Source: Novosphingobium panipatense (GTDB lineage: Bacteria > Pseudomonadota > Alphaproteobacteria > Sphingomonadales > Sphingomonadaceae). From it: a DNA stretch of 64,000 bases. The notes under the pieces are model-generated. The model saw only the letters and a program-made list of their open reading frames with translations. It was not told where the DNA came from and ran no database searches. The translations under genes and the position numbers were made by a program. Shown one piece after another: positions 18,462-28,668 of the stretch; positions within the stretch are counted from its first letter, which is position 1, and every line of letters begins with the position of its first letter. The DNA lies in the NCBI RefSeq assembly GCF_002149965.1, contig NZ_MSQB01000004.1, positions 184,273 to 248,272 on the forward strand. The letters are read 5' to 3'.

Positions 18462-20672
18462 ATGAACTTCGACCTCACCGACGAACAGTCCATGATGCGC
18501 GACACTTTCGCGCGCTTCCTCGATGAACATTCGAGCATGGCCCGCGTGCGCAAGGCGCAGGAAACCGGCGGTTTCGACCCCGCACTGTGGAGCGGCCTTG
18601 CCGAACTCGGCGCCTTTTCCATGCGCGTGCCAGAGGACGCGGACGGCATGGGCCTTGGCCTGTTCGATGCGGGCGTGCTGATGGAAGAAGCGGGGCGCAC
18701 GCTGGTCTCCGGCCCGCTAACGGAAGCGCTGGTGGCAACGCGCCTGCTTGGCCTGCTGGGCGGTCAGGATGAACTGCTGGCGAGTGCCGTCGGCGGCGAG
18801 GCGGTCGTTACGATCGCCATGCAGGACATTGCCGAATTCCCCCGGCAGTGGGTCACTGGCGGACTGGTTGCCGAGGCCGTAGTCGCACGCAAGGGCCATG
18901 ATGTCGTGCTCATCTCCATTCCCGCCGAAGCACGGATCGCGGAACCGACCCTTGCCACCACGGCAATCGCGGAACTCGATCTCGCCGCCCTGCCGACGAC
19001 GGTGCTGGGCAGCGGCGAAGAGGCGCTTGCAGCTTTCACTGCGGGTCTTGAAGAATGGAAAATCCTGATGGCGCTGGCGCTGTCCGGCCTCAGCCGTGCG
19101 GCGCTGACGATGGCGGCTGAATATGCGGGAGAGCGCAAGGCGTTCGGCGTGTTCATCGGCACGTTCCAGGCGCTGTCGCACCCCATGGCGGACCTGATCT
19201 GCGAGATCGATTCCGCCAAGTTCCTGGCGTGGCAGGCCATGCGCTCGATCGCCGATGGCGACGCGGCGGCAGGCGCCCAGGTTTCGCTTTCGGCATGGTA
19301 CGCCGCCGGTGCTGCGGGCCGCACCGTGCGCCACGCCGTGCAGACTTTCGGCGGCATCGGCCTCACCACCGAGCATGACGTTCACCTCTATAACCTGCGC
19401 GCCAAGGCCTGGCCGCTGGTGGCGGGCGATCCCGAGGACTGGCTTGCCGAAGCGGGCCGCCGCCTTTACGCCGGTGAGAAAGCCAGCCTTCCTGACGTGG
19501 GCGAAGTGCCGGTCGAGTTCGATCTGGGCGAGGATGCCCGCGCGATCCAGCAGGAAATCCGCGAATTCTTCGCCAGGAACGTCACCGACGAGCAGCGCGA
19601 GAAGTTCCACTTCTCGTGGGAAGGCCACAACCCGGTCATCCACAAGCAGCTGGTCGAGGCGAACCTCGCCTACCTCCAGCTGCCCAAGGATGTCGGCGGG
19701 CGCGGCCTCAGCCCTTACGCCGTCACCGGCGCACGCTATGCCTTCGAGGAAGAAGGCTGGAGCAACCCGGTCGCCAATGTCGCGCAGATGGTGGCGCTGA
19801 TCATGTACCGCTTCGGCACCGAGGAACTGAAGCGCGACGTGCTCTCCAAGGTCATGGCGGGCGAGGCGATCTGCTCGCTCGGCTATTCGGAGCCGGGCTG
19901 CGGATCGGACGTCTTCGCCGCGCAGTGCAAGGCGACCCAGCTTGAGGACGGCTCCTGGCGGATCGACGGCACCAAGATGTGGACCAGCGGCGCCAACCTT
20001 ACCGACTATGTGCTGATGCTCTGCCGCACCGATCCCGATGCGCCCAAGCACAAGGGGCTGACGATGTTCATCGTGCCGCTGAAGGCCGAAGGCGTCACCG
20101 TCCAGGGCGTCCACACTTTCATGGACGAGCGCACCAACATCACCTTCTACGACAACGTGCGCATTCCCGACACCTGGCGCCTGGGGGAGATCAACGCGGG
20201 CGGCCGCACCATGGCGGCCAGCCTCGAACTCGAACACGGCGGCGGCTTTGCGAAAGTGCAGCGCGCGATGCTGGAGAACGCAGTCGAACTCTGCGAGGAA
20301 ATCCCCGTGGCGGGCGGCGGCAAGCTGATCGAAACGGCCAAGGCACAGGCGCGGCTGGCGCGTACTTACGCCAATGTGCTCGCCTCCGAACTGATCGCCT
20401 ATCGCGCCAACTGGACGCAGGTCCACGGCAAGGGCAACGGTGCCTATGGCCCGATGGCGAAGATGTTCTCGTCCGAACTGTTCATCACCGATTCCCGCGA
20501 TCTGCTGGACCTGACGGCGCCCTACTCGCTGGCCAAGCGCAAGGGGGCCGCCGATGCGATCAACCTCGCCTATCGCCATGCGCATGGGACGACCATTTAC
20601 GGCGGCACCAGCCAGGTGCACCGTTCGATGATCGCCGAAAAGGGCCTCGGCCTGCCGCGTTCACGCAATTGA
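18462..20672 (+). CDS. fused double acyl-CoA dehydrogenase (FadE34-like)
   Basis: 736 residues, twice the normal dehydrogenase length. Residues about 1-345 form a small-subunit-type domain ending in QTFGGIGLTTEHDVHLYN. Residues about 355-736 form a large-subunit-type domain with LGYSEPGCGSD, KMWTSGANLTDYVLM and the C-terminal IYGGTSQVHRSMIAEKGLG. The fusion therefore joins in one chain the two subunits that are separate at 1-2066. In Mycobacterium the double-domain FadE34 desaturates steroid side-chain CoA esters; a similar bulky acyl-CoA is the best guess here. The next crotonase starts 14 bp downstream and would hydrate the product. Confidence 0.9.
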   Translation: MNFDLTDEQSMMRDTFARFLDEHSSMARVRKAQETGGFDPALWSGLAELGAFSMRVPEDADGMGLGLFDAGVLMEEAGRTLVSGPLTEALVATRLLGLLGGQDELLASAVGGEAVVTIAMQDIAEFPRQWVTGGLVAEAVVARKGHDVVLISIPAEARIAEPTLATTAIAELDLAALPTTVLGSGEEALAAFTAGLEEWKILMALALSGLSRAALTMAAEYAGERKAFGVFIGTFQALSHPMADLICEIDSAKFLAWQAMRSIADGDAAAGAQVSLSAWYAAGAAGRTVRHAVQTFGGIGLTTEHDVHLYNLRAKAWPLVAGDPEDWLAEAGRRLYAGEKASLPDVGEVPVEFDLGEDARAIQQEIREFFARNVTDEQREKFHFSWEGHNPVIHKQLVEANLAYLQLPKDVGGRGLSPYAVTGARYAFEEEGWSNPVANVAQMVALIMYRFGTEELKRDVLSKVMAGEAICSLGYSEPGCGSDVFAAQCKATQLEDGSWRIDGTKMWTSGANLTDYVLMLCRTDPDAPKHKGLTMFIVPLKAEGVTVQGVHTFMDERTNITFYDNVRIPDTWRLGEINAGGRTMAASLELEHGGGFAKVQRAMLENAVELCEEIPVAGGGKLIETAKAQARLARTYANVLASELIAYRANWTQVHGKGNGAYGPMAKMFSSELFITDSRDLLDLTAPYSLAKRKGAADAINLAYRHAHGTTIYGGTSQVHRSMIAEKGLGLPRSRN

Positions 20673-20686
20673 TTCTGGGGGATACA

Positions 20687-21508
20687 ATGACCGAAGAAGC
20701 ACCCCACCTGCTCACCGAAGACGTGGACGGCATCCTGATCGCCACGCTCAACCGGCCCGACAAGCTCAACGCGATCAGCCGGCAGATGATGGATCTGCTG
20801 ACGCAGGCCGTGCTGCGGTTTCGCGAGACGCCCGAACTGAAGGTCATGCTGATCCGATCGGCCGGGCGCTACTTCAGTTCCGGCGCGGACCTACGTGGCG
20901 GGAACCAGAACATCATCTCGCCCACCGCCACCAGCGGCAGCGCGCGCGGCATTCGCGAGAACCACCGCCTCAATCTCAACAACATGCAGCAGCTGTGGGA
21001 CGAGATCGAGCATATCGAGAAGCCCTTCGTCGTCGCCCACCATGCCATGTGCGTGGGCGGCGGGCTGGAGATGAGCCTATCGTGCGATTTCCGCCTGGCC
21101 GCCAGGAGTGCGTCCTATGCCTTCCCCGAAGGGCTGTTCGGCGTGCTCCCCGCATCGGGCGGCGTCTCGCGCCTCACGCGCATTTGCGGGCCGCACTGGG
21201 CGCGGTGGCTGATCATGGCGAACAAGCCTGCCCCGGCCGACATGGCTTTCACCATGGGGCTGGTCCATCAGGTCTATGAGGATGAGACGTTCGAGGCGGA
21301 GGTCATGGAGTTCTGCCGTCACCTGACCAGGCAGAACCCCGAACAGATGGGCGCGGCGAAGGTCGCCATCGAACTCAGCGCCGAAGTGGGCCGAGACAGC
21401 GCCCGCCACATCGAACGCATGGCCAACAGTGCGCTGATGCTCAACCCGGACTATATCCGAGGCATGGAGGAGTATCTGAAGGGCGTCGGCGGGAAAGCGA
21501 AGGCCTGA
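20687..21508 (+). CDS. enoyl-CoA hydratase/isomerase family protein
   Basis: 273 residues, ATG 20687 with a GGGGGA site, in an operon with the fused dehydrogenase 14 bp upstream. Oxyanion-hole segments are RYFSSGADLRGG (61-72) and AMCVGGGLEMS (120-130). The first catalytic Glu is kept (E148 in AFPEGLFG), but the second Glu position is Trp (W174 in ARWLIMA). This pattern is closer to isomerases and related crotonases than to classic hydratases. It probably acts on the enoyl-CoA made by the preceding enzyme. Confidence 0.88.
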   Translation: MTEEAPHLLTEDVDGILIATLNRPDKLNAISRQMMDLLTQAVLRFRETPELKVMLIRSAGRYFSSGADLRGGNQNIISPTATSGSARGIRENHRLNLNNMQQLWDEIEHIEKPFVVAHHAMCVGGGLEMSLSCDFRLAARSASYAFPEGLFGVLPASGGVSRLTRICGPHWARWLIMANKPAPADMAFTMGLVHQVYEDETFEAEVMEFCRHLTRQNPEQMGAAKVAIELSAEVGRDSARHIERMANSALMLNPDYIRGMEEYLKGVGGKAKA

Positions 21509-21554
21509 CGCCGGAAGGCGGCGGAGCCATGGCCCCGCCGTCCCATGCCGGGTT

Positions 21555-22232
21555 TCAGGCCCCGACGAGGCCGCGAATGGCGCTTTCGAACAGCGCCCGG
21601 CCATCGGTGCCGCCGTGGGTGCTTTCGATCGCACGCTCAGGGTGCGGCATCATGCCCAGCACGTTGCCGGCCGCGTTCAGCACGCCCGCAATCTGGCGAG
21701 CCGAACCGTTGACGTCCTCGGCATAACGGAAAGCCACGCGGCCTTCGCCTTCGAGACGGTCCAGCGTTTCTTCGTCGGCATGGTAGTTGCCGTCATGGTG
21801 CGCCACGGGGATGCGGATGTGCTGGCCGCTCTCATAGCCCGAGGTGAACAGCGACTGCGCGTTCTCCACCTTCAGCGAAACCTCGCGGCAGACGAAGCGG
21901 ATGCCGGAATTGCGCAGCAAGGCGCCGGGAAGCAGGCCGCTTTCGGTGAGCACCTGGAAACCGTTGCAGACACCGAACACCGGCACGCCGCGGTTCGCCG
22001 CCTCGATCACCGCCTGCATGACCGGCGAGCGCGAGGCGATCGCGCCGCAGCGCAAGTAGTCGCCGTAAGAGAAGCCACCGGGCAGGCCGATGAAATCGAG
22101 GTTGTCCGGCAGCTCGGCATCGCCGTGCCAGACGCGGATGCACTCGGTGCCCGAGATCTTCTCCAGCGCCACCGCCAGGTCGCGGTCGCAGTTGGAGCCC
22201 GGGAACGTGACGACAGCGGAGCGGAAAGCCAT
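21555..22232 (-). CDS. purQ: phosphoribosylformylglycinamidine synthase glutaminase subunit PurQ
   Basis: 225 residues. It supplies ammonia from glutamine to PurL in the fourth step of purine synthesis. The class I amidotransferase nucleophile is C89 in VFGVCNGFQ and the His-Glu pair is H197/E199 in MMPHPERA. The start ATG (22230-22232) overlaps the purS stop by one base (TGATG), so the two are translationally coupled. PurL is not in the window. Alphaproteobacteria use the split PurS-PurQ-PurL complex. Confidence 0.97.
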   Translation of the reverse strand: MAFRSAVVTFPGSNCDRDLAVALEKISGTECIRVWHGDAELPDNLDFIGLPGGFSYGDYLRCGAIASRSPVMQAVIEAANRGVPVFGVCNGFQVLTESGLLPGALLRNSGIRFVCREVSLKVENAQSLFTSGYESGQHIRIPVAHHDGNYHADEETLDRLEGEGRVAFRYAEDVNGSARQIAGVLNAAGNVLGMMPHPERAIESTHGGTDGRALFESAIRGLVGA

Positions 22233-22465
22233 CAGGCGACCTTCTCGATGCGGTAGTTCTCGATCACCATGTTGGCGAGCAGCTTGCGGCACATGTCGTC
22301 GAGCGCTTCGTCGCTCACCGATTCCTCGACATCCAGTTCGAAGAGACGACCGGCGCGCACGTCGTTGACGCCCGAGAAGCCCAGACCTTCGAGCGAGTGA
22401 TGGATCGCCCGGCCCTGCGGGTCGAGGACACCAGGCTTGAGGCTGACGTGGACGCGGACTTTCAT
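22232..22465 (-). CDS. purS: phosphoribosylformylglycinamidine synthase subunit PurS
   Basis: 77 residues from ATG 22465; a GTG lies one codon upstream. This small beta-alpha-beta protein bridges PurL and PurQ. The sequence [17 protein letters not shown] and a C-terminal [12 protein letters not shown] are typical. It is co-transcribed with purQ. Confidence 0.96.
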   Translation of the reverse strand: MKVRVHVSLKPGVLDPQGRAIHHSLEGLGFSGVNDVRAGRLFELDVEESVSDEALDDMCRKLLANMVIENYRIEKVA

Positions 22466-22609
22466 CACAGGGCCTTTCGGTAAGGGCGCAGATTCGTTTC
22501 AGCGCCTATGGCCCCGGACAGGCGCGGGGGCAAGGTTTGTGATCTTATTGAGCGGGAGGGATTCGAACCGACATTGAAGCCTTCGGCACAACCTGCCATT
22601 TCCTAGGCC

Positions 22610-23521
22610 ATGCAGGACAAGATCTCGTTCGCCGGACAAATCGCCGTGGTAACCGGCGCCGGACAGGGCCTCGGCCGCGCCTACGCGCTGGAACTGGCGC
22701 GGCGCGGCGCAAAAGTGGTCGTCAACGATATCGGGGCCGCGCGCGACGGAAGCGGGCACTCCGATGCGGCCCTCGCCGTCGTCGAGGAAATCCGGGAGGG
22801 CGGCGGCGAAGCCATGGCGGATGGCGGCGACGTTTCCGACTTCGCGCAGATGGAAGAGATGGCCGCCCGCGCCCGCGCGGTCTGGGGCGGCATCCATGTC
22901 CTCATCAACAACGCCGGTATCCTGCGCGACCGTACGTTCGCGAAGATGGACATGGCCGATTTCGAGCGCGTGGTGCGGGTCAACCTGCTCGGCAGCGCCT
23001 ATGCGACCAAGGCCGTGTGGGAAACCATGCGCGAGCAGAACTATGGCCGCGTGCTGATGACCACGAGTTCGAGCGGCCTTGGCGGCAATTTCGGCCAGGC
23101 CAACTACGGCGCCGCGAAGCTGGGCGTCCTCGGCCTCGCCCGCACCTTGCGCATGGAAGGCGCCAAATACGACATCCGCGTCAACTCGCTCGCCCCCACG
23201 GCGGGCACACGGATGACGGCGGACATCTTCCCGGACGAGGCCTACAACGCCTTCCGCCCCGAAGCTGTCGTTCCAGCGGCGCTGTTCCTGGTGTCGCGGA
23301 ATGCCCCCAACGACGCCGTGGTCGGCGCGGGAGGCAGCGTCTACCAGAGCGCCTTCATCACCATGAACGAAGGCGTGTTGCTGGACGGGGGTGAATTGAC
23401 CGTCGAAGGCGTCGCCGAAGCATGGCCCCGCATTGCCGACCGCCGAGGCGACCAAGTGCTGGCAACGGGCATGGACCAAGCACATCATGCCTTATCGATG
23501 CTTTTGAAATCGCGTGATTAA
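22610..23521 (+). CDS. short-chain dehydrogenase (17-beta-HSD4/multifunctional enzyme type)
   Basis: 303 residues. The NAD-binding motif is TGAGQGLG (about 15-22), followed by NNAG and the catalytic Ser...Tyr-x3-Lys in TTSSSGLGGN and NYGAAKLG. The VVNDIGAARDG segment and the length of about 300 are characteristic of the dehydrogenase domain of peroxisomal multifunctional enzyme 2 and bacterial homologues, which oxidise 3-hydroxyacyl-CoA or hydroxysteroids. There is no hydratase or SCP2 domain here. It stands alone between purine genes and a membrane protein, so it may serve the beta-oxidation genes nearby. Confidence 0.9.
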   Translation: MQDKISFAGQIAVVTGAGQGLGRAYALELARRGAKVVVNDIGAARDGSGHSDAALAVVEEIREGGGEAMADGGDVSDFAQMEEMAARARAVWGGIHVLINNAGILRDRTFAKMDMADFERVVRVNLLGSAYATKAVWETMREQNYGRVLMTTSSSGLGGNFGQANYGAAKLGVLGLARTLRMEGAKYDIRVNSLAPTAGTRMTADIFPDEAYNAFRPEAVVPAALFLVSRNAPNDAVVGAGGSVYQSAFITMNEGVLLDGGELTVEGVAEAWPRIADRRGDQVLATGMDQAHHALSMLLKSRD

Positions 23522-23597
23522 AGTCCAGAAATCCCGTTGACGCCCAAAAGACAGAAGATACAGCGTCGATCCTGTAAAGGGACCAGGGGACGACACC

Positions 23598-24227
23598 GTG
23601 AACGAAGCCGAGCTTGAGCAGGGATTGATCTCGCTGCGCAAAAGGGAAACCGCCCTCCGTGTCGTGATCGGACTTTACCTTGTCTGTACGACGGTAGCGC
23701 TTTCTCTGTGGGGAGCGGTTATCGGCCGCGGTATCGACCAGGAAGGGGACGATCCGTTGTTACTGGCAGCCGGATTATCCGGCGGCTTCTATGCCGTTCT
23801 CTTCATAGCCAGCATAGTTGCCGTCTGTTTCTGGCTTAATCGCGCCCATGCCAACCTTTTTGTCGCAGGCATTCAGGATCTGAAATACAAGCCAAATTGG
23901 GCCGTGGGCTGGTATTTCGTGCCCTTTGCCTTCTGGTTCAAGCCGTTTCAAGCGATGCAGGAACTCTGGCAGTCCAGCCATCTCGCCGACGAACGCCTGC
24001 CTGAGCGAACGGATGGCAAGCTGATCGTTTGGTGGGCCTGCTGGATACTCGGCAACATGATCGCAAACCTGAGTCTGAAAAGCAGTGGATTCGCCAGCGC
24101 GATCAACCTCCTGGACCTCGCAGGCTACGCTTTTCACATCGTTGCAGCAGCGGTCCTGCTGATGATTGTAAATGCCGTCACGAAAGCACAGTCATCTGAA
24201 ATGAGCGTGCGCCACGCTTTCGCCTGA
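23598..24227 (+). CDS. DUF4328 membrane protein
   Basis: 209 residues with an apparent GTG start. Four hydrophobic segments are visible (about 20-42, 56-80, 128-148, 155-180). The conserved DUF4328 core NWAVGWYFVPFAFWFKPFQAM is present, given here as NWAVGWYFVPFAFW then FKPFQAM, with a preceding FWLNRAHANL. Function unknown. It is probably transcribed alone; codon use looks slightly less GC-biased than its neighbours. Confidence 0.8.
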   Translation: MNEAELEQGLISLRKRETALRVVIGLYLVCTTVALSLWGAVIGRGIDQEGDDPLLLAAGLSGGFYAVLFIASIVAVCFWLNRAHANLFVAGIQDLKYKPNWAVGWYFVPFAFWFKPFQAMQELWQSSHLADERLPERTDGKLIVWWACWILGNMIANLSLKSSGFASAINLLDLAGYAFHIVAAAVLLMIVNAVTKAQSSEMSVRHAFA

Positions 24228-24262
24228 CTTGGAAGCGCCTGACTTGGGCCGACCTGGAAGCG

Positions 24263-24625
24263 TCAGTCCTCGACGATTTTCAGCAGCTTGCGCTCCAGCG
24301 GGCTCAGCACACCGGCGAGTTCGTGGCCGCGCTTGAGCACTTGCCCCGCTTCTCCGAACAGGGTCCACATGCCCTGCTTTCCGCGCAGCGCCGGCCGTTT
24401 CTCGACACGCGCCTGCGGCCGTTCGGCCGCGCGGCGGAAGGCGGAAAAGTTGGCTGCTTCCTTGCCGAAATCCATCGCATAGTCGCGCCAGAAACCGGCT
24501 GCCACCATGCGGCCGTAGAGATCGAGAATGCGCTGGAGTTCGAGGCGGTCGAAACCGACCTGAAGCGGCCCGCGCCCCGGGAAGGCGACGACGGTTCCGG
24601 CCAGAGGATTCGAACCCGCCGACAT
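24263..24625 (-). CDS. DUF2794 family protein
   Basis: 120 residues, soluble. It matches the alphaproteobacterial DUF2794 pattern: an N-terminal FDRLELQRILDLYGRMVA, then FWRDYAMDFGKEAANFSAFR and a C-terminal KRGHELAGVL. Function unknown. It starts 7 bp after the cysE stop on the same strand, so it is probably the second gene of that operon. Confidence 0.85.
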   Translation of the reverse strand: MSAGSNPLAGTVVAFPGRGPLQVGFDRLELQRILDLYGRMVAAGFWRDYAMDFGKEAANFSAFRRAAERPQARVEKRPALRGKQGMWTLFGEAGQVLKRGHELAGVLSPLERKLLKIVED

Positions 24626-24632
24626 TCGCCCG

Positions 24633-25334
24633 TCAGACGCCCTTCACGACGGGCTCGGCCTGTTTCTCTTCTTCGAGCCTGCGCATCACCGTATCGAGCT
24701 GGGCACGCAGGGCCGCGACCTGCTCTTCCAGTTCATCGACGCGCTGGTTGCCCACAGGTTCGCAAGGTTCCTTGCAGGGCGTGCCGTAGGGCATGAATTC
24801 CTTGGCGTAAGTCTCGGCCTTGACCAGAGTGGAGCGGGCCTTGACGCCGATCATGGTGGCGCCTTCCGGCACGTCTTCGGTCACGACGGCGCTGGCGCCC
24901 ACGCGGGCCCGCTTGCCGACGGTAACCGGGCCGATGATCTGCGCACCGGAACCGACGATCACATTGTCCAGCAGGGTGGGGTGGCGCTTGCCGCCCTTGC
25001 CGTTGGTCGGGTTGGAGCCGCCGAGCGTGACGCACTGATAGATCGTCACGTTGTCGCCGATATGCGCGGTCTCCCCGATCACGGTGAAGCCGTGGTCGAT
25101 GAAGAAATTGCGGCCGATCGTGGCGCCGGGATGGATGTCGATCGCGGTCAGGAAGCGCGAAACGTGGTTCACCACGCGGGCCAGGAAGAACAGGTCGGCA
25201 CGGAACAGCCGGTGCGCGATCTTGTGAAAGAACAGCGCCCAGACGCCCGGATAGAGCAGGACTTCCCAACGCGAACGCGGCGCGGGGTCGCGCGCGACAA
25301 CGGAATCCAGATAGCGAACCAGATTACCCAGCAT
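24633..25334 (-). CDS. cysE: serine O-acetyltransferase
   Basis: 233 residues, of the short EpsC/CysE type. It transfers acetyl from acetyl-CoA to L-serine, the first committed step of cysteine synthesis. The left-handed beta-helix hexapeptide repeats run from about residue 65 to 170 (IHPGATIGRNFFIDHG, THIGDNVT-like and VIVGSGAQIIGPVTVG segments), and the active-site His lies in DHGFTVIGE. The C-terminal 50 residues form a predicted coiled coil (VDELEEQVAALRAQLDTVMR), an addition to the catalytic core. Cysteine feedback cannot be judged. Confidence 0.93.
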   Translation of the reverse strand: MLGNLVRYLDSVVARDPAPRSRWEVLLYPGVWALFFHKIAHRLFRADLFFLARVVNHVSRFLTAIDIHPGATIGRNFFIDHGFTVIGETAHIGDNVTIYQCVTLGGSNPTNGKGGKRHPTLLDNVIVGSGAQIIGPVTVGKRARVGASAVVTEDVPEGATMIGVKARSTLVKAETYAKEFMPYGTPCKEPCEPVGNQRVDELEEQVAALRAQLDTVMRRLEEEKQAEPVVKGV

Positions 25335-25378
25335 CGCGCGAATCTCCCATCAATTGGCTCGTCTGGCAAGCCATGAGG

Positions 25379-26017
25379 TCAAAGGGGCCTCGGATCGCCG
25401 CCACTGCCTTCCGAACCGTAGAGTTCGATCAGCGCCTCGCGCCAGATCGCCAGCGTCGGCGGCTGCTTGCGCTCAAGGCTGAGGCGGTCGATGGCGGCGA
25501 CCAGGTTTTCGACGCCCACATGGCTACGTTCGCAACGCGGTACAAGGTAGTCGGTTGCAGAAGGGTCGAGGGAAAGACGGCGCATCTGCGCATGAACGTC
25601 GATCAGTTCGCCCAGCATCTCCTCGTCGGGATCGCCGATTTCCAGTTCCAGCGCGGCGCCAAGCCGCGAACCGAGATCGGGCAGGGACACCTGCCAGCGT
25701 CCCTCGCCCTCGCCGCGCCTGCGCGCGGAAACGATCAGCAGCGGACGGCCGGTTTCCTGGGCGCGGTTCCAGCTGTGGAACACCGCGTCCTCATCCATGC
25801 GATCGGCATCATCCAGCGCATCGCCATGCCCCGCCTCGACGAACCAGCGGGCGAGCAGCGACTTGCCGGAACGCGGCGGCCCGGAAAGTATCGCGCTGTG
25901 AAACGGCCACGTAGCAGGCTCCAGCAGGGCATCGATCGCACCGGCGTTGGCATTGCCGACGACAATGCGCGGCGGGCTGTCGCTCGCGGCGGACAGCGGG
26001 AGTGCGATCTGCTTCAT
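25379..26017 (-). CDS. hdaA: HdaA-like regulatory inactivator of DnaA
   Basis: 212 residues, ATG 26017. It is a DnaA-related AAA+ protein that with the sliding clamp promotes ATP hydrolysis by DnaA after initiation. A clamp-binding motif QIALPL lies at the extreme N-terminus (3-8), and the Walker A motif GPPRSGKS is at 46-53. It lacks the DnaA DNA-binding domain IV. The upstream unknown gene ends 12 bp before it on the same strand, suggesting one operon. Confidence 0.88.
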   Translation of the reverse strand: MKQIALPLSAASDSPPRIVVGNANAGAIDALLEPATWPFHSAILSGPPRSGKSLLARWFVEAGHGDALDDADRMDEDAVFHSWNRAQETGRPLLIVSARRRGEGEGRWQVSLPDLGSRLGAALELEIGDPDEEMLGELIDVHAQMRRLSLDPSATDYLVPRCERSHVGVENLVAAIDRLSLERKQPPTLAIWREALIELYGSEGSGGDPRPL

Positions 26018-26029
26018 CACCGGGAGGAC

Positions 26030-27334
26030 CTAGCGGGTGATCCTCAGGGCACCGCCCCCGCTCGTCACTTTCCAGCCCTGCCCGCGCAGAGCACCGGCAA
26101 GACGTTCGCTGCCGCCTTCCACGGTGACGCGCATGACCGAGGTGCCGCCGACCGCAAGGCTGACGGTCGCCGCGCCGCGCACGCCCGGAACTCCGCGAAC
26201 CGCCGCCAGCGCCGCGTCCACGGCAGCGGCGTCGGGCGACGGGAACTGGACGGAAACGGTTTCCACCGGCGCGGTCGGCGCCAGCGAAGGCGCGGCCGTG
26301 GGCGTCACGACCTGCGGCGGCAGCGCCTCTATCGGTGCGCCGCCCTTCGGCATGAGCTTGGTGCGAAGTTCAGCGAAAGCGCGGTCCAGCACCTGTCCGC
26401 TGGTCGTCAGCGTGGGGTCCGTGCGCAGTTCGCCGCTTGCAAGCGCATCGCGGTAGAGCCCGTCCATGCGCTGCACCGCCTTGTCGAGCATGCCCGCGAG
26501 TTCCTGCTCGCTTGCCGCGTCCATCTCGAAAGTGCCGAGGAAAGTATTGTCCGGGCCGTAGCGCGCGGTGAACGTGCCATGGATCGGGCCGCCCGGCCAT
26601 TGCCGCTCAAGGCGCGCATAAGGCACCAGCACGGAGGCGGCATCGAACTGGTTGAGCACGTTGCGCCACCACAGGCGGCTGCGGCGCGAAGCCTGCCCGG
26701 CCGTGAGAATGAGCGATTCGCCGCCCGCGCCCACCGGCCGGACGTAGTCGATCGGGCTCTGCGACGCCTGGAATTCGGCCCATGCGCGCTGCCACGGCCC
26801 GCGCACCTCGAAAACCTGCTGCACGCCGCCCGAATAGAGCACCGGCAGCACCAGCATCGGCGCTGAACGGATCGTCGCGCCGCCGGCACCGACATATTGC
26901 CCCGCGCGTGCCTTGCTGAAGATGACGCCAAGCGTGGCGATATAGCGGCGCGGCCCGACCTGCTCCTGGCCGATCACCACCGAAGAGACCATGGCGTCGA
27001 TCGCCTCGACCGGCATGTCCGGTCCGCCCAGCTTCTTCCAGGCTTCCTTTTCCGCCTGCTTCCAGCCTTCGAGGCGGGCATCGGCGCCGGTCTTGGCGGT
27101 AACGTCCACCTTGATGCCGTTGACCTGGATGTCTTCCGAGTTCGCCAGCGGGGCAATGCCGCGATCGCCCTCCACTTGCGCGACGAGTCGATAGCCTCCT
27201 GCCGCGCCCAGCGCGAGAATCGCGGCGCCGCAGGCCATGAGCGCAACACGGCGCACCGAACGCCAACCCGCGCCTTCGCCCGAGCCTGTACCGGTCACGC
27301 GCCGGAAATTATGGGAAAACGTCATCGCCATCAT
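26030..27334 (-). CDS. conserved membrane-anchored protein of unknown function (DUF2066-like)
   Basis: About 434 residues if it starts at the ATG at 27334; ATGs at 27331 and 27325 are alternatives and none has a clear ribosome site. A single transmembrane segment lies near residues 33-53 (VALMACGAAILALGAAGGYR). The exported part begins with a domain of repeated WKQAEKEAWKKLGG/RRYIATLGVIF type that resembles DUF2066. A Pro/Ala-rich linker (about 335-360) and a C-terminal domain of about 75 residues with a ferredoxin-like VRGVPGVRGAATVSL pattern follow. It precedes hdaA and is divergent from purM. Function unknown. Confidence 0.75.
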   Translation of the reverse strand: MMAMTFSHNFRRVTGTGSGEGAGWRSVRRVALMACGAAILALGAAGGYRLVAQVEGDRGIAPLANSEDIQVNGIKVDVTAKTGADARLEGWKQAEKEAWKKLGGPDMPVEAIDAMVSSVVIGQEQVGPRRYIATLGVIFSKARAGQYVGAGGATIRSAPMLVLPVLYSGGVQQVFEVRGPWQRAWAEFQASQSPIDYVRPVGAGGESLILTAGQASRRSRLWWRNVLNQFDAASVLVPYARLERQWPGGPIHGTFTARYGPDNTFLGTFEMDAASEQELAGMLDKAVQRMDGLYRDALASGELRTDPTLTTSGQVLDRAFAELRTKLMPKGGAPIEALPPQVVTPTAAPSLAPTAPVETVSVQFPSPDAAAVDAALAAVRGVPGVRGAATVSLAVGGTSVMRVTVEGGSERLAGALRGQGWKVTSGGGALRITR

Positions 27335-27549
27335 CAAACCGTGTGGCCTTTTGCCCAAACCGATCTGGAAAACCAAGCCGTAATCCTACGCCGCGCCGCT
27401 CTTGCATTTGCGCGCCTGTCCGAAATTCGGCGGAACAGCGTGGAACCGCCGTTCCGCAATAAATTTTTCCGCCCGAATTGCCGGAATTATCCATGCCCGA
27501 TCCGATGCTCGGGCGTGACAGCGGCGCGTTTGCGCACTATGCGCGCGCA

Positions 27550-28660
<1,111 letters not shown>

Positions 28661-28668
<8 letters not shown>

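Noticed and set aside
22550..22580. tRNA-like 3' fragment (GGTTCGAATCCCTCCCGCTC on the minus strand)
   Set aside because: It resembles a T-arm, but the five-base stem does not pair properly (GTCGG against CCCTC) and no anticodon arm or acceptor stem follows.
24595..24620. GGATTCGAACCCGCC resembling a tRNA T-loop
   Set aside because: It lies at the start of the DUF2794 coding region and no tRNA fold can be drawn.
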